A stretch of 64,000 nt of DNA from Denitratisoma sp. DHT3. GTDB taxonomy: Bacteria; Pseudomonadota; Gammaproteobacteria; Burkholderiales; Rhodocyclaceae. This document shows positions 20,152 to 29,673 of this stretch, in pieces. The DNA lies in contig NZ_CP020914.1 of assembly GCF_007833355.1 (NCBI RefSeq), forward strand, positions 3,582,047-3,646,046, given 5' to 3'. How positions within the stretch are numbered: the first letter of the stretch is position 1; each line of letters begins with the position of its first letter. A program made the translations under genes and the position numbers. Below the pieces are notes generated by a model. The model was not told the origin of the DNA, searched no databases, and worked only from the letters and a program-made list of their open reading frames with translations.

Positions 20152-23073
20152 ATGAAGATCGTCGACGTATTGGGCGCGATAAAGAACTGGTCCTTCCCGT
20201 ATTCGGGGCCTGTTCTTCGCCAGGGATTGCGCCGTGACTCGATCCTGGCGGTCATGCTGACGACCGTGCTTGGCACCGTGCTCATCCTGAATGCGATCCA
20301 GCAGCTGGAACAGCAGTCGACGCTGGCCGACCTGGTGAATACCGCCGGGCGTCTGCGCATGCTGTCGCAGCGGACCGCCTATATGGCTTACCGCGCAGCG
20401 GATGGCGATGCCGACGCCAAACGGATGCTGTCGGAGCTCCACGACAAGGTGGATGCCGGGTTGCGCCACGTGGAAACCGACGGGTGGAGCAAAGGAATCT
20501 TTCGTGATCCGGGGGATGTGGGTGTCGCGGCCCTCAAGAGCCTGAAAGCCCGCTGGGGCGAGTATCGCGAGTTGACCTCCAGTATCGTCGCCGCGGCCGA
20601 CTCGACGCGGCGTCTTTCGCAGGAGCAGGTCCGTCAGCTCGGGAACGGCGGCGATGCGCTGCTGCAGGCATCCGACGACATGGTCAACGTGGTTCTGGCC
20701 CGCGCCTCGAAAATGGGCGACCGGGTGCGCCTGCTGCTGCCGATCACCCTGGTGCTGGGTCTGCTGATGTCGATCTGGACCTATCTGTACATCCATTGGC
20801 GCATCCTGAAGCCCCTGGCGCTGATCGGGCAGATGTCCGATCGTCTGGCGCAGGGCGACCTCTCGGTCCGGGTGACGGAATACCGCGCCGACGAGTTCGG
20901 CCGGTTGATCGAGCGGATGAACCACAACGCCGACACCATCCAGTCCCTGTCGATCGCTCATGCGGAGGCCGAGCAGGCGATCCGCGACAGCGAGCTGCGC
21001 AGCCGTACCGTCTGGGAAGTGAGTACCGACGCGATTCTGATGATCGATGCCGAGGGTACCATCCACTATACGAACCCGGCCGTGATCGACGTATTCGGCT
21101 ACCGTACCGATGAGGTGCGCGGACAGAATATCGCGCTGCTGCAACCGGCCCGTCTGCGCGAAGCCCACAAACAGGGCTTCGCGCACTACATCAAGACGGG
21201 GAAGCGTCGCCTGAACTGGGCCGGCATCGAGATGGCCGTGCTGCACAAGAGCGGCAGGGAGGTGCCGGTGGAGCTTTCCTTCGCCCATGTTTCGCTCTCC
21301 GGAGAGGACTGGTTCGTCGGTTTCTTCCGCGACATCTCCGCGCGCCTTGCCGCCGAGGCCGATCTGCGCCTGCGCGACCGCGCCATCCAGGCCACCAGCG
21401 AAGGCGTGATGATCACCGACTCCCGGGCCCCGGGGCATCCCATCATCTATGTCAACCCCGCATTGGAACGGATCACCGGCTATTCGGCGGATGAGGTGAT
21501 CGGTGGCAGCGGCCGCGTCTTCCTGGGCGAAAGGCCCGATCTTTCGGAAATCAAGGAACTGGTTCTGTTGCTGCGCGAGCGGCGTGAGGGAACCGTGCTG
21601 ATACGGGGCCGGCGCAAGAACAGGACGCTGCTGTGGATCGAGCTTTCCGTTGCGCCGGTGCGCAATGCGCAGGGCGAGGTGACGCATTACGTCAGCATCT
21701 TCATGGATGTCACGGAGCGCAAGCGCCAGGAGGAGGCCCTGCTGCGCAGCGTCAACTACGATTCCCTCACCGGCTTGCCCAACCGTACCCTGCTCTACGA
21801 CCGCTTGCATCAGGCCATCGTCGCGACGGCGCGGCACCTGCGGGAAACGGGTGTCCTCTTCATCGATCTGGATCACTTCAAGGTGGTCAACGATTCCCTC
21901 GGACACGACATCGGCGACAAGCTGTTGGTGCAGGTGACGGAACGGTTGAAAGGCTGTCTGCGCGAAAACGACACCCTGGCGCGCTGGGGCGGCGACGAGT
22001 TCATCATTCTTCTGGCGGAGATGGAGCATTCCGAAGACATCGTGCTGATCGCGCAGCGAGTGCTCGACAGCCTGCATGCGCCGTTCATCCTCGATGATCA
22101 GGAGGTCTATTGCGGCGCCAGCATCGGCGGCAGCGTTTTCCCGAGGGACGGGAGCAATCCGGACGCCCTGCTGCAGCACGCGGACATCGCCATGTACCGG
22201 GCCAAGGAGCAGGGGCGCAACATCTATCGGCTCTACGCCCAGGAGATGCAGGAAAGCATCGACCGGCGCCTGTCGCTGGAAGGCCAGTTGCGCAAGGCCG
22301 TCGACAATGGCGAACTGCTGCTGCACTACCAGCCGCAGATCGAATTGATCAGCGGGCGCGTGATCGGCGCCGAGGCCCTGCTGCGCTGGAGGCATCCGGA
22401 GCTTGGCATGGTGTCCCCGGCGCTGTTCATTCCCCTCGCGGAGGAATCGAACCTCATCGTTTCCATCGGCGACTGGGTACTCCACACCGCCTGCGCGGAG
22501 GTGCGGCGATGGCGGGAAATGGGCTTCGCCGACGTCGGCGTGGCGGTCAATCTTTCCGCCCGGCAGTTCATGCAGCCCGACCTCTCCGCGCGGGTGATGG
22601 ACGTGCTGGCATGCCATGGCGTCCGCCCTGAGGAACTCGAGGTCGAGATCACCGAGAGCCTGGTGATGGGCAACCCCACCAAGACCATCGAGGTTTTGCG
22701 TCAATTGCAGGAGATCGGGGTGCGGGCGGCGCTCGACGATTTCGGCACCGGCTATTCCAGCCTGGCCTACCTGAAGAAATTCCCGGTCAGCCGCCTGAAG
22801 ATCGACAAGTCCTTCGTCCAGGACGAGGCCATCGTCCGCGCCGTGATCCAACTGGCCTTCAGCTATGGCCTCGAAACCGTGGCCGAAGGGGTCGAGGACG
22901 AATCCACGCTGAACCTTCTGCAGCGCCTGGGTTGCGACATCGTGCAAGGTTATTTTTACTCGCGGCCGCTGCCGGCGGACGATTTCGTCGGATTTCTCCG
23001 GGCGCGCGAGGATCGTCCATTGTCGATCCCCGTCGCCAGATGGGGGGCCGGCCCACAAGGAGTCTCGCCATGA
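20152..23073 (+). CDS. PilJ-like sensor, HAMP-PAS-PAS-GGDEF-EAL c-di-GMP enzyme
   Basis: 973 residues from ATG 20152, preceded by AGAGGGGG; a TTG 39 bases upstream is less likely. Order: membrane helix 31-49; periplasmic PilJ-type domain starting at NTAGRLRMLSQR (63-74); second helix about 200-222; HAMP about 224-275; two PAS domains about 290-530; GGDEF with LARWGGDEFIILLAE (intact active site); EAL with GAEALLRW and DDFGTGYSSLAYL, followed by KIDKSF and EGVED. Both catalytic motifs are intact, so it may make and degrade c-di-GMP. The last four bases overlap the next hemerythrin gene. Confidence 0.94.
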   Translation: MKIVDVLGAIKNWSFPYSGPVLRQGLRRDSILAVMLTTVLGTVLILNAIQQLEQQSTLADLVNTAGRLRMLSQRTAYMAYRAADGDADAKRMLSELHDKVDAGLRHVETDGWSKGIFRDPGDVGVAALKSLKARWGEYRELTSSIVAAADSTRRLSQEQVRQLGNGGDALLQASDDMVNVVLARASKMGDRVRLLLPITLVLGLLMSIWTYLYIHWRILKPLALIGQMSDRLAQGDLSVRVTEYRADEFGRLIERMNHNADTIQSLSIAHAEAEQAIRDSELRSRTVWEVSTDAILMIDAEGTIHYTNPAVIDVFGYRTDEVRGQNIALLQPARLREAHKQGFAHYIKTGKRRLNWAGIEMAVLHKSGREVPVELSFAHVSLSGEDWFVGFFRDISARLAAEADLRLRDRAIQATSEGVMITDSRAPGHPIIYVNPALERITGYSADEVIGGSGRVFLGERPDLSEIKELVLLLRERREGTVLIRGRRKNRTLLWIELSVAPVRNAQGEVTHYVSIFMDVTERKRQEEALLRSVNYDSLTGLPNRTLLYDRLHQAIVATARHLRETGVLFIDLDHFKVVNDSLGHDIGDKLLVQVTERLKGCLRENDTLARWGGDEFIILLAEMEHSEDIVLIAQRVLDSLHAPFILDDQEVYCGASIGGSVFPRDGSNPDALLQHADIAMYRAKEQGRNIYRLYAQEMQESIDRRLSLEGQLRKAVDNGELLLHYQPQIELISGRVIGAEALLRWRHPELGMVSPALFIPLAEESNLIVSIGDWVLHTACAEVRRWREMGFADVGVAVNLSARQFMQPDLSARVMDVLACHGVRPEELEVEITESLVMGNPTKTIEVLRQLQEIGVRAALDDFGTGYSSLAYLKKFPVSRLKIDKSFVQDEAIVRAVIQLAFSYGLETVAEGVEDESTLNLLQRLGCDIVQGYFYSRPLPADDFVGFLRAREDRPLSIPVARWGAGPQGVSP

Positions 23074-23486
23074 GCCTGTCCTGGAAACCGGAAATGGCGG
23101 TCGGCATCCGTGCCATCGATTTGCAGCATCAGGAGCTGATCGAAATCATCAACGGACTGGAAGCGACCTTGAAACTCGGCGACGACGCGCTTCTCGAACC
23201 GCTGCTGCAGCGGCTCCTGAGCTATGTGGTGTTCCACTTCGAGGTCGAGGAGTCGATGATGCGGGCGAAATCCGCTTACGCCAAGCATGCCGAACTGCAC
23301 ATCAGGGAGCACAGCCACTTCGTGAATCAACTGCGCTCGCTTCATGCGACGGACAGAGCGGAGCGGCGCCGGGGCGTCGAGGGCATGCTGGACTACCTCA
23401 AGTACTGGGTGGTGAACCACATCCAGAAGACAGACCGGGACTTGGCGACACTCCTGCTGGCCGGGGACCCGGCGCGTTCGCATTGA
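23070..23486 (+). CDS. Bacteriohemerythrin coupled to the GGDEF-EAL gene
   Basis: 138 residues with all diiron ligands: AIDLQHQELIEI, VVFHFEVEESMM, HAELHIREHSHF and WVVNHIQKTDRDL. The ATG overlaps the GGDEF-EAL stop (ATGA) and AAGGAG lies 8 bases upstream, so it is translated with that protein. A stand-alone hemerythrin made with a c-di-GMP enzyme suggests O2 input to c-di-GMP turnover; this is inference, since no direct contact can be seen in sequence. Confidence 0.93.
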   Translation: MSLSWKPEMAVGIRAIDLQHQELIEIINGLEATLKLGDDALLEPLLQRLLSYVVFHFEVEESMMRAKSAYAKHAELHIREHSHFVNQLRSLHATDRAERRRGVEGMLDYLKYWVVNHIQKTDRDLATLLLAGDPARSH

Positions 23487-23499
23487 TTTTCACGATGCG

Positions 23500-23565
23500 G
23501 AAAGTCATGAAGGCTCGCCCCCTTCGGGGAGGCGCGGCGGAAAAGCTCTGTCGAGGAAGCACGGA
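23500..23565. repeat. Fragment of family A intergenic repeat
   Basis: The blocks GGCTCGCCCCCTTCGGGGAGG and GGCGGAAAAGCTCTGTCGAGG match the poly-C hairpin and the GGTGGAAAAGCTCTGTTGGG blocks of the repeats at 25050-25515, here without the central segment. It is a remnant. Confidence 0.5.
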
Positions 23566-23579
23566 CGTTCTGACCGTGC

Positions 23580-23643
23580 GGAGCGGGCCATGCCCGCGAT
23601 CAGTGCGTTGTGCCACCCAGCTGTCGCGGGCATGGCCCGCTCC
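23580..23643. repeat. REP-like inverted pair (REPIN)
   Basis: Two perfect 20-base arms, GGAGCGGGCCATGCCCGCGA at 23580-23599 and its reverse complement at 23624-23643, face each other across 24 bases. The arm closely resembles the REP sequences known from pseudomonads (GGAGCGGGCTTGCCCGCGA type). The pair sits between the convergent ends of the hemerythrin and bcp genes and could also serve as a transcription end. No REP transposase (RAYT) is in the window. Confidence 0.75.
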
Positions 23644-23655
23644 TGCGAGGTTCTG

Positions 23656-24114
23656 TCATAGCGATCTGACCGCCTCCAGCACGGCCTGCGCATGGCCGTC
23701 GGCCTTGACGCCGCGCCATTCGCGGCGCAGCACGCCCTTGCCGTCGATGAGAAAGGTGCTGCGTTCGATGCCCCGCACCTGTTTGCCGTACATGTTCTTC
23801 AGCTTGATGACGCCGAACTGCTGGCAGAGGGTTTCCTCGGGGTCGGCAACGAGCTCGAAGGGCAGACTCAGCTTGGCCTTGAAATTCTCATGCGACTTGA
23901 GGCCGTCCCGTGAGACGCCCAGCACCACCGCGCCGGCGCTGCTGAATTCGGCGTGCAGGTCGCGGAACTGCTGGGCTTCGGTGGTGCAGCCGGGCGTGTT
24001 GTCCTTGGGGTAGAAATAGAGCACGATGGACTTGCCCCGCAAGTCGGCCAGCGAGACGGCCCGGCCGCCGGTGGCGGCGGCGGAAAAATCGGCGACGGTT
24101 TGCTCAAGCATCAT
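23656..24114 (-). CDS. bcp: Thioredoxin-dependent peroxiredoxin, BCP type
   Basis: 152 residues. The AhpC/TSA motif DNTPGCTTEAQQF contains the peroxidatic Cys43. The usual nearby resolving Cys (five residues on) is replaced by Gln, but Cys97 in EETLCQQFGV fits the subclass whose resolving Cys lies in the third helix. FYPKD, GVSRD and DPEE are family-typical. It reduces hydroperoxides using thioredoxin. Two ATGs are adjacent (24114, 24111); AGGAG spacing slightly favours the second. The start overlaps the end of the flippase-like gene upstream. Confidence 0.93.
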   Translation of the reverse strand: MMLEQTVADFSAAATGGRAVSLADLRGKSIVLYFYPKDNTPGCTTEAQQFRDLHAEFSSAGAVVLGVSRDGLKSHENFKAKLSLPFELVADPEETLCQQFGVIKLKNMYGKQVRGIERSTFLIDGKGVLRREWRGVKADGHAQAVLEAVRSL

Positions 24115-25036
24115 GGTTCTCCTGTGGAGCGCGGTGAATCAGCGTCAGCGCGCCGAGCAGACCCTGCAGGGCGGCGAACAGCCCATACAGGATAGCGGAC
24201 GCGACGGCCAGTTCCCGCGGCGCGGCGAACAGGCCCAGGGTCACGGCGGCGGCGGCCTCGCGCGTGCCCCAGCCGCCGACGCTGACGGGCAGGGCGGCGA
24301 AAATGAAAATGGGACCGGCGGCGATGAAATACAGCCACAGCGCCAGGTCAAGTCCGACCGCCTTGCCGCCGCAGGCGAAGGCCAGGATCGACAGTGCCTG
24401 CACCAGCGCGGAGCCGGCCAGTTGCAGCAGATACTGGCGCAGGGGATGAGGGCGGTCGTGGATGGCGTCGAGCAGGCGCGCCAGCTTGCCGGGCAGCAGA
24501 TGGCGGGTGGATGCGGACAGATGCCAGAGGACGAGGGGCGCCAGCACCGCCAGCAGGGCAAGCAGGGCGGCCGTCGGCCAGGGCAGGGGCAGCGCGGCGG
24601 CGGGCATCAGGCCGGTGGCGAGCGCCAGGGCGGTGGTGGCCAGCGAGATCACCACCAGCACCCACAACCCGCTGATCCGGTCCAGGGCCACGCTGATGGC
24701 CGTCGGCGCCAGCGCGTTGCCGGCTTGCTGCAAGTGCAGCGCGCGCAGCGCGTCGCCGCCCAGGGTGCCGCCCGGCAGTACCGTGTTGGCGGTGATGCCG
24801 CGCCAGTAGGCAAGCAGGAACACGCGCCACGGTGCCCGGACATCCAGCCACCGGGCCAGCAGCCGCCAGCGCAGCGCGCTGGCCACCGTGGCGCTCAGCG
24901 CCGCGCCGAAGCCGGCCGCCAGCCAGCGACCATCCGGCCGCCCCAGGGCCGTCAGCACCCTCCAGGGGTCGACCAGCCAGAGCACCAGGGCCACCAGACC
25001 CAGGCTCGCGGCGAGACGCAGGAGCAGACGACTCAT
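24104..25036 (-). CDS. Lysylphosphatidylglycerol synthase-type TM / flippase-like domain protein
   Basis: 310 residues from ATG 25036 (a TTG nine bases earlier is in frame). It has seven to eight membrane helices and family stretches WRVFLLAYWRGITANTVLPG and GGTLGGDALRALHLQ in the first half, then a PVSVGGWGTREAAA segment near the end. It belongs to the UPF0104/YbhN group of membrane proteins related to the MprF flippase part; some act in lipid or polyisoprenoid handling. No exact function is assigned. Confidence 0.85.
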   Translation of the reverse strand: MSRLLLRLAASLGLVALVLWLVDPWRVLTALGRPDGRWLAAGFGAALSATVASALRWRLLARWLDVRAPWRVFLLAYWRGITANTVLPGGTLGGDALRALHLQQAGNALAPTAISVALDRISGLWVLVVISLATTALALATGLMPAAALPLPWPTAALLALLAVLAPLVLWHLSASTRHLLPGKLARLLDAIHDRPHPLRQYLLQLAGSALVQALSILAFACGGKAVGLDLALWLYFIAAGPIFIFAALPVSVGGWGTREAAAAVTLGLFAAPRELAVASAILYGLFAALQGLLGALTLIHRAPQENHDA

Positions 25037-25049
25037 CCGGCGCAAACCC

Positions 25050-25515
25050 GCAGCTTTTCCACCGGGCCGCCTTTCCCACGATGGGGAAAAGCGGCACGCG
25101 GCGCCAGCCGCAACCTATCGGTGCCGCCACGAAGCCCCCTCAAACATCCGAGCGCAGCGAGCAGTATCGCCCCCCCCGGAGGGGGGTGAAGGGGGGCGAA
25201 CCCAAGGTCCCAACAGAGCTTTTCCACCGGGCCGCCCCAAGGAAAAGCGGCATGCGGCGCCAGCCGCAACCTATCGGTGCCGCCACGAAGCCCCCTCAAA
25301 CATCCGAGCGCAGCGAGCCGTATCGAACCCCCCGGAGGGGGGCGAAGGGGGGCGAACCCAAGGTCCCAACAGAGCTTTTCCACCGGGCCGCCCCAAGGAA
25401 AAGCGGCATGCGGCGCCAGCCGCAACCTATCGGTGCCGCTACGAAGCCCCCTCAAACATCCGAGCGCAGCGAGCCGTATCGAACCCCCCGGAGGGGGGCG
25501 AAGGGGGGCGAGCGT
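25050..25515. repeat. Family A intergenic repeat, three tandem copies
   Basis: Copies begin at AGCTTTTCCACCGGGCCGCC (25052, 25217, 25373), so the periods are 165 and 156 bases. Copies two and three are almost identical; copy one differs near its start and has a CCCACGATGGGG variant. Each contains GAAAAGCGGC, GCCGCAACCTATCGGTGCCG, CCCCCTCAAACATCCGAGCGCAGCGAGC and a CCCCCCGGAGGGGGG hairpin. The array fills the gap between the HAD and flippase-like genes, and no gene is present. Spurious open frames cross it in several phases. Confidence 0.9.
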
Positions 25516-25523
25516 TTTATTCA

Positions 25524-26186
25524 TCAGCGCAAGCTGATCACCGGCCAGCCGCGGCGCTCGGCGTGGCGGCGCAGGGTGTCGTCGGGGTCCACCGCGACGG
25601 GAGCACTGACCCGGTCGAGCAGCGGCAGGTCGTTGTGGGAGTCGCTGTAGAAGTGGCTCGACTCGAAGCTGCCCCACCAGAATCCGAGCGACTCCAGCCA
25701 GGCTTCGACGCGTTCGATCTTGCCCTCCTTGAAGGAGGGGGTGCCGCGCGGCTTGCCGGTGAAGCGGCCGTTCTCGCAGGCCGGAATGGTGGCAACCAGG
25801 TGCTCGATGCCGAATTCGCGGGCGATGGGGCCGGTGACGAAGCTGTTGGTGGCGGTGACGATCGCCGTCAGCGCGCCCTCGTCAAGGTGGCGCTGCACCA
25901 GGGCGCGGGCCGGGGCGCCGATCATGGGACGGATGTGGCTGGCGAGGAACTCCCGGTGCCAGGCGTCCAGTTCCTCCCGGCCATGGCGGGCGAGCGGGGC
26001 CAGCTGAAAATCCAGGAAGGCATGGATGTCCAGGGTGCCGGCCTTGTAATGGTCGTAGAACTCCTGGTTGCGGGCTGCATGGACCTCCTGGTCGAGCACG
26101 CCCTTGGAGATCAGGAACTGGGCCCACTCGAAGTCCGAGTCGCCGGCGAGAAGGGTGTTGTCGAGGTCGAAGAGAACGAGTTTCAT
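25524..26186 (-). CDS. HAD-superfamily IB hydrolase, SerB-like phosphatase
   Basis: 220 residues from ATG 26186. HAD motif I is LVLFDLDNTLLAGDSD (Asp nucleophile at 7, second Asp at 9), motif II is IVTATNSFV, motif III is the KIERVEAW lysine region, and motif IV is HFYSDSHNDLPLL. The helical cap suits the SerB/HAD-IB group, and the family includes phosphoserine and other small phosphatases. Start overlaps the hda stop by four bases. The substrate is unknown. Confidence 0.9.
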   Translation of the reverse strand: MKLVLFDLDNTLLAGDSDFEWAQFLISKGVLDQEVHAARNQEFYDHYKAGTLDIHAFLDFQLAPLARHGREELDAWHREFLASHIRPMIGAPARALVQRHLDEGALTAIVTATNSFVTGPIAREFGIEHLVATIPACENGRFTGKPRGTPSFKEGKIERVEAWLESLGFWWGSFESSHFYSDSHNDLPLLDRVSAPVAVDPDDTLRRHAERRGWPVISLR

Positions 26187-26884
26187 GCGAGATCCGATCG
26201 TGATTGCAGCGCTGCCCGCAGCAGGGGAAGCGTGGGGGGGCGTTTTTGTTCCAGGGAGGCCCGGTCCAGGGCGTCGAGCGCCGCCAGCAGCGAGGGCAGG
26301 TCGCGCCGGCCGTGGCGCAGCAGCCACTGCACGATCGCCTCGTCCAGCCGCATGCCGCGGGCGGCGGCCTGCTGGCGCAGGGTGGCGGCCTTGTCCTCCT
26401 CGCTCAGGGCCTGGACTTCATAGATCAGGCACTGGCCGATGCGGGTGCGCAGGTCTTCCCGCAGATTCAATTGCGCCGGCGGGCAGGGACCGGAAAGCAG
26501 CAGGGTCCAGCCTTCCAGGCGGGCCGAGTTGAAGGCGCGGAACAGCGCGATCTGGGCCGCCGCGTCCAGGCGCTCGACGTCATCCACGGCGAGGAGGGCG
26601 CCGGGCGGCGGGGTCAGGTAGTCGCCCACCGCGTCGCCCCGCAGCAGCGGCGCGGCGCGTTGGCCGGCGGCTCGCGCCGTCGCGGCCTGGAGCAGGTGAC
26701 TGCGGCCGCTGCCCTCGGGGCCCCACAGATAGAGCGCGGTGCTGCCGGGCGCGAGATCGGCGAGGCGGGCCAGCAGTTCGCCGTTGGCGCCGGCCACGAA
26801 GTTGTCGAAGGTGCGCGGCTGGTCCAGTTCCAGGTCCAGCAACAGTTGCCGCTGCGGGCTCGTCAGAGGGGCGGCGGCCATCAT
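26183..26884 (-). CDS. hda: DnaA-related regulatory inactivator Hda
   Basis: 233 residues, the size of Hda. It is a shortened DnaA-like AAA+ protein: N-terminal clamp-binding segment QRQLLLDLELDQPRTFDNFV (about 10-29), Walker A WGPEGSGRSHLL with Arg in place of the usual Lys as in known Hda proteins, Walker B GALLAVDDVERL and a lid domain, but no DnaA DNA-binding domain IV. With the sliding clamp it promotes hydrolysis of DnaA-ATP. It overlaps both neighbours by four bases (perM-hda-HAD operon). Confidence 0.93.
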   Translation of the reverse strand: MMAAAPLTSPQRQLLLDLELDQPRTFDNFVAGANGELLARLADLAPGSTALYLWGPEGSGRSHLLQAATARAAGQRAAPLLRGDAVGDYLTPPPGALLAVDDVERLDAAAQIALFRAFNSARLEGWTLLLSGPCPPAQLNLREDLRTRIGQCLIYEVQALSEEDKAATLRQQAAARGMRLDEAIVQWLLRHGRRDLPSLLAALDALDRASLEQKRPPTLPLLRAALQSRSDLA

Positions 26885-27942
26885 TCGTTACGATAGAAAT
26901 GGCTGTTCAGGTAGAGGCCCCGCAGGCGGCGCAGCCCCACCAGGAGCGCCGCCGATGCGGGCAGGGCCAGCAGCACGCCGAAAAAGCCGAACAGTTGGCC
27001 GAAGGCCAGCAGGGCGAAGATCACCGCCAGGGGATGCAGGCCGATGCGCTCGCCGACCAGGTAGGGCGTCAGCAGGAAGCTCTCCAGTACCTGGCCGATG
27101 CCGAACACCACGGCCACGCCGAGCAGTGGCGAGAATCCCTGGAACTGCAGCAGGGCCGCCAGCACCGAGAGCACCAGGCCGGTGGCATAGCCCAGGTAGG
27201 GGACGAAAATCAGCAGTCCGGTCATGAGGCCCAGGGGCAGGGCGAAGTTGATGCCGGCCAGGCTCAGGGCCAGGCTGTAATAACCGGCCAGGATCAGCAT
27301 CACCAGCAGTTGGCCGCGCAGGAATTCGGACAGTACGCCGTCCACCTCGCGGGCGAGGGCAAAGGTGGTGTCGCGCCAGCGCGGCGGCACGAACTCCGCC
27401 AGCCGGGCCAGCAGCGCGTCCCAGTCGCGCAGCAGATAGAACAGCACCACCGGCGTCAGCAGCAGGATGGTGAGCCATTGCAGCAGCGCCTGCCCACCCT
27501 TGGCCGCCGACAGCGCCAGGCCGCCCAGCACCGAGCGGATGCCCTCCCAATGCTCGCCCAGCCAGGCCCGCACTTCCTCGGGCGACCAGCCGATGCTGAG
27601 GGAAATGCCGAAATGTCGCTGCAGCCAGGGCAGCCAGCGTTCGTTGGCCACGTCCAGCAGATCCGGCAGGCGCTCCATCAATTGCTGGCTCTCGGTCCGC
27701 ACCAGGGGCAGCAGGGTGAGCGCCAGGAGGCCGCCGATCACGGCGGAGGCGGTCAGCAGCAGGAGCACCGCGCCGGTCCGGCCCAGGCGCGCGGCGAGCC
27801 GGTTGGCGAGCGGGTTGCAGACGTAGGCCAGGATCGCCGCCAGCAGGAATGGCGTCAGCACCGGGCCGAGCAGGTTGATCAGGTACAGCAGGACAAGGCC
27901 GAGACCGATCCAGAGAGCGGCCTGTAGGCGGTCGGCAGTCAT
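26881..27942 (-). CDS. AI-2E family transporter (PerM-like)
   Basis: 353 residues with about eight membrane helices, family start ALWIGLGLVLLYLINLLGPVL and conserved parts FLLAAILAYVCNPLANRLA (about 32-50) and LPLGLMTGLLIFVPYLGYAT. The TqsA/PerM family exports small molecules or acts as an antiporter; its role here is open. It heads the perM-hda-HAD operon and is divergent from purM. Confidence 0.9.
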   Translation of the reverse strand: MTADRLQAALWIGLGLVLLYLINLLGPVLTPFLLAAILAYVCNPLANRLAARLGRTGAVLLLLTASAVIGGLLALTLLPLVRTESQQLMERLPDLLDVANERWLPWLQRHFGISLSIGWSPEEVRAWLGEHWEGIRSVLGGLALSAAKGGQALLQWLTILLLTPVVLFYLLRDWDALLARLAEFVPPRWRDTTFALAREVDGVLSEFLRGQLLVMLILAGYYSLALSLAGINFALPLGLMTGLLIFVPYLGYATGLVLSVLAALLQFQGFSPLLGVAVVFGIGQVLESFLLTPYLVGERIGLHPLAVIFALLAFGQLFGFFGVLLALPASAALLVGLRRLRGLYLNSHFYRNE

Positions 27943-28014
27943 GCGGCACCCGAGCCGGCCAAGCCGGAATCAAACAAGGACGGCCTCAATGTAGAACGGT
28001 CCCGTCTGGCCGGA

Positions 28015-28100
28015 AATGCGCAAGAAGGCCCGCCCCCTCCCGGCCTCCCCCTCTCCGGGGGAGGTGACGATGTTTGCTCGCTGCGCTCGAAGTTACCCGG
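28015..28100. repeat. Decayed family A repeat in the perM-purM gap
   Basis: It contains GCCCGCCCCCTCCCGG, a CCCCCTCTCCGGGGGAGG hairpin and TTTGCTCGCTGCGCTCGAAG, the same order as the other copies but with much of the rest lost. It occupies the start of the intergenic region; a TAAAAT box at 28127-28132 just downstream may be the -10 element of purM. Confidence 0.5.
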
Positions 28101-28202
28101 GACTCCGGTTTTGCGTTCTTTCACAGTAAAATTCAGGCCCCAAGCAGCGGCCATCAGGCCGCGAAGCCCGCAACTTTAGCCGCCCTTCCCGAGGAACTCA
28201 AC

Positions 28203-29234
<1,032 letters not shown>

Positions 29235-29250
29235 TTCCGCCGCGCCTGTT

Positions 29251-29601
29251 TCACGGCCGGCGCTGCCGGCCGGACTTCTTTTCAGGGGCGGCGCTCCCGC
29301 TCCGCTGGCGGGCCTGGCCCAGGAGTTCCTGTCGCGCGGTCTCGTCCGTATTCCCCCAGCAGCGTATGAGTTCCGCCAGGGCGTCGTCCTCGGTGAAGAA
29401 ATAGGGCGGCGGCACGCCGAGCACGGCGGCAATGCGGGATACCGTGAGCAGATCGGGCAGATGCTTGCCTTTTTCATACTGGTTGATTCTGGGGCTGGCC
29501 GAGAATTCGTCGATGCCTGCGGCAATTCCGAGCGCCGCCTGGGAAAACCCCGCATGCAGTCGCGCCTCCTTTAACCGCTTTGAAAAAAACTCGTTGGACA
29601 T
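29251..29601 (-). CDS. XRE-type helix-turn-helix regulator
   Basis: 116 residues. The N-terminal XRE domain (about 6-68) contains RLKEARLHAGFSQAALGIAAG and INQYEKGKHLPDLLTVSRIA, followed by ALGVPPPYFFTEDD. The C-terminal part is charged and basic (PEKKSGRQRRP). It reads away from the GGDEF-EAL gene at 29788, and palindromes lie in the gap between them, so it may control itself and that gene. Ligand and targets are unknown. Confidence 0.88.
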   Translation of the reverse strand: MSNEFFSKRLKEARLHAGFSQAALGIAAGIDEFSASPRINQYEKGKHLPDLLTVSRIAAVLGVPPPYFFTEDDALAELIRCWGNTDETARQELLGQARQRSGSAAPEKKSGRQRRP

Positions 29602-29673
29602 GAGTCTCGATATCCGCCTAGACAGGCGAGAGACTCTTAGGTTTTGATTGACCGGTCACTAAGGAATCCTTAG
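29602..29673. promoter_or_regulatory. Candidate operator palindromes for the XRE regulator
   Basis: Directly upstream of the XRE start lies an inverted repeat GAGTCTC (29602-29608) / GAGACTC (29630-29636) with an inner GCCT...AGGC pair. A second palindrome, CTAAGG-AAT-CCTTAG, is at 29659-29673. Both lie in the divergent promoter region shared with the GGDEF-EAL gene. Their role as operators is inferred from position and symmetry only. Confidence 0.5.

Noticed and set aside
25050..25515. Possible CRISPR array
   Set aside because: Only three copies with a period near 160 bases, the whole unit is repeated with no unique spacers, and no cas genes are near. The 99-base repeats at 48643 were rejected for the same reason.
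24888..26423. A 511-codon plus-strand frame across the repeats with an internally repeated protein
   Set aside because: It only reflects the tandem DNA repeats and the antisense of the HAD gene; there is no ribosome site or family match.
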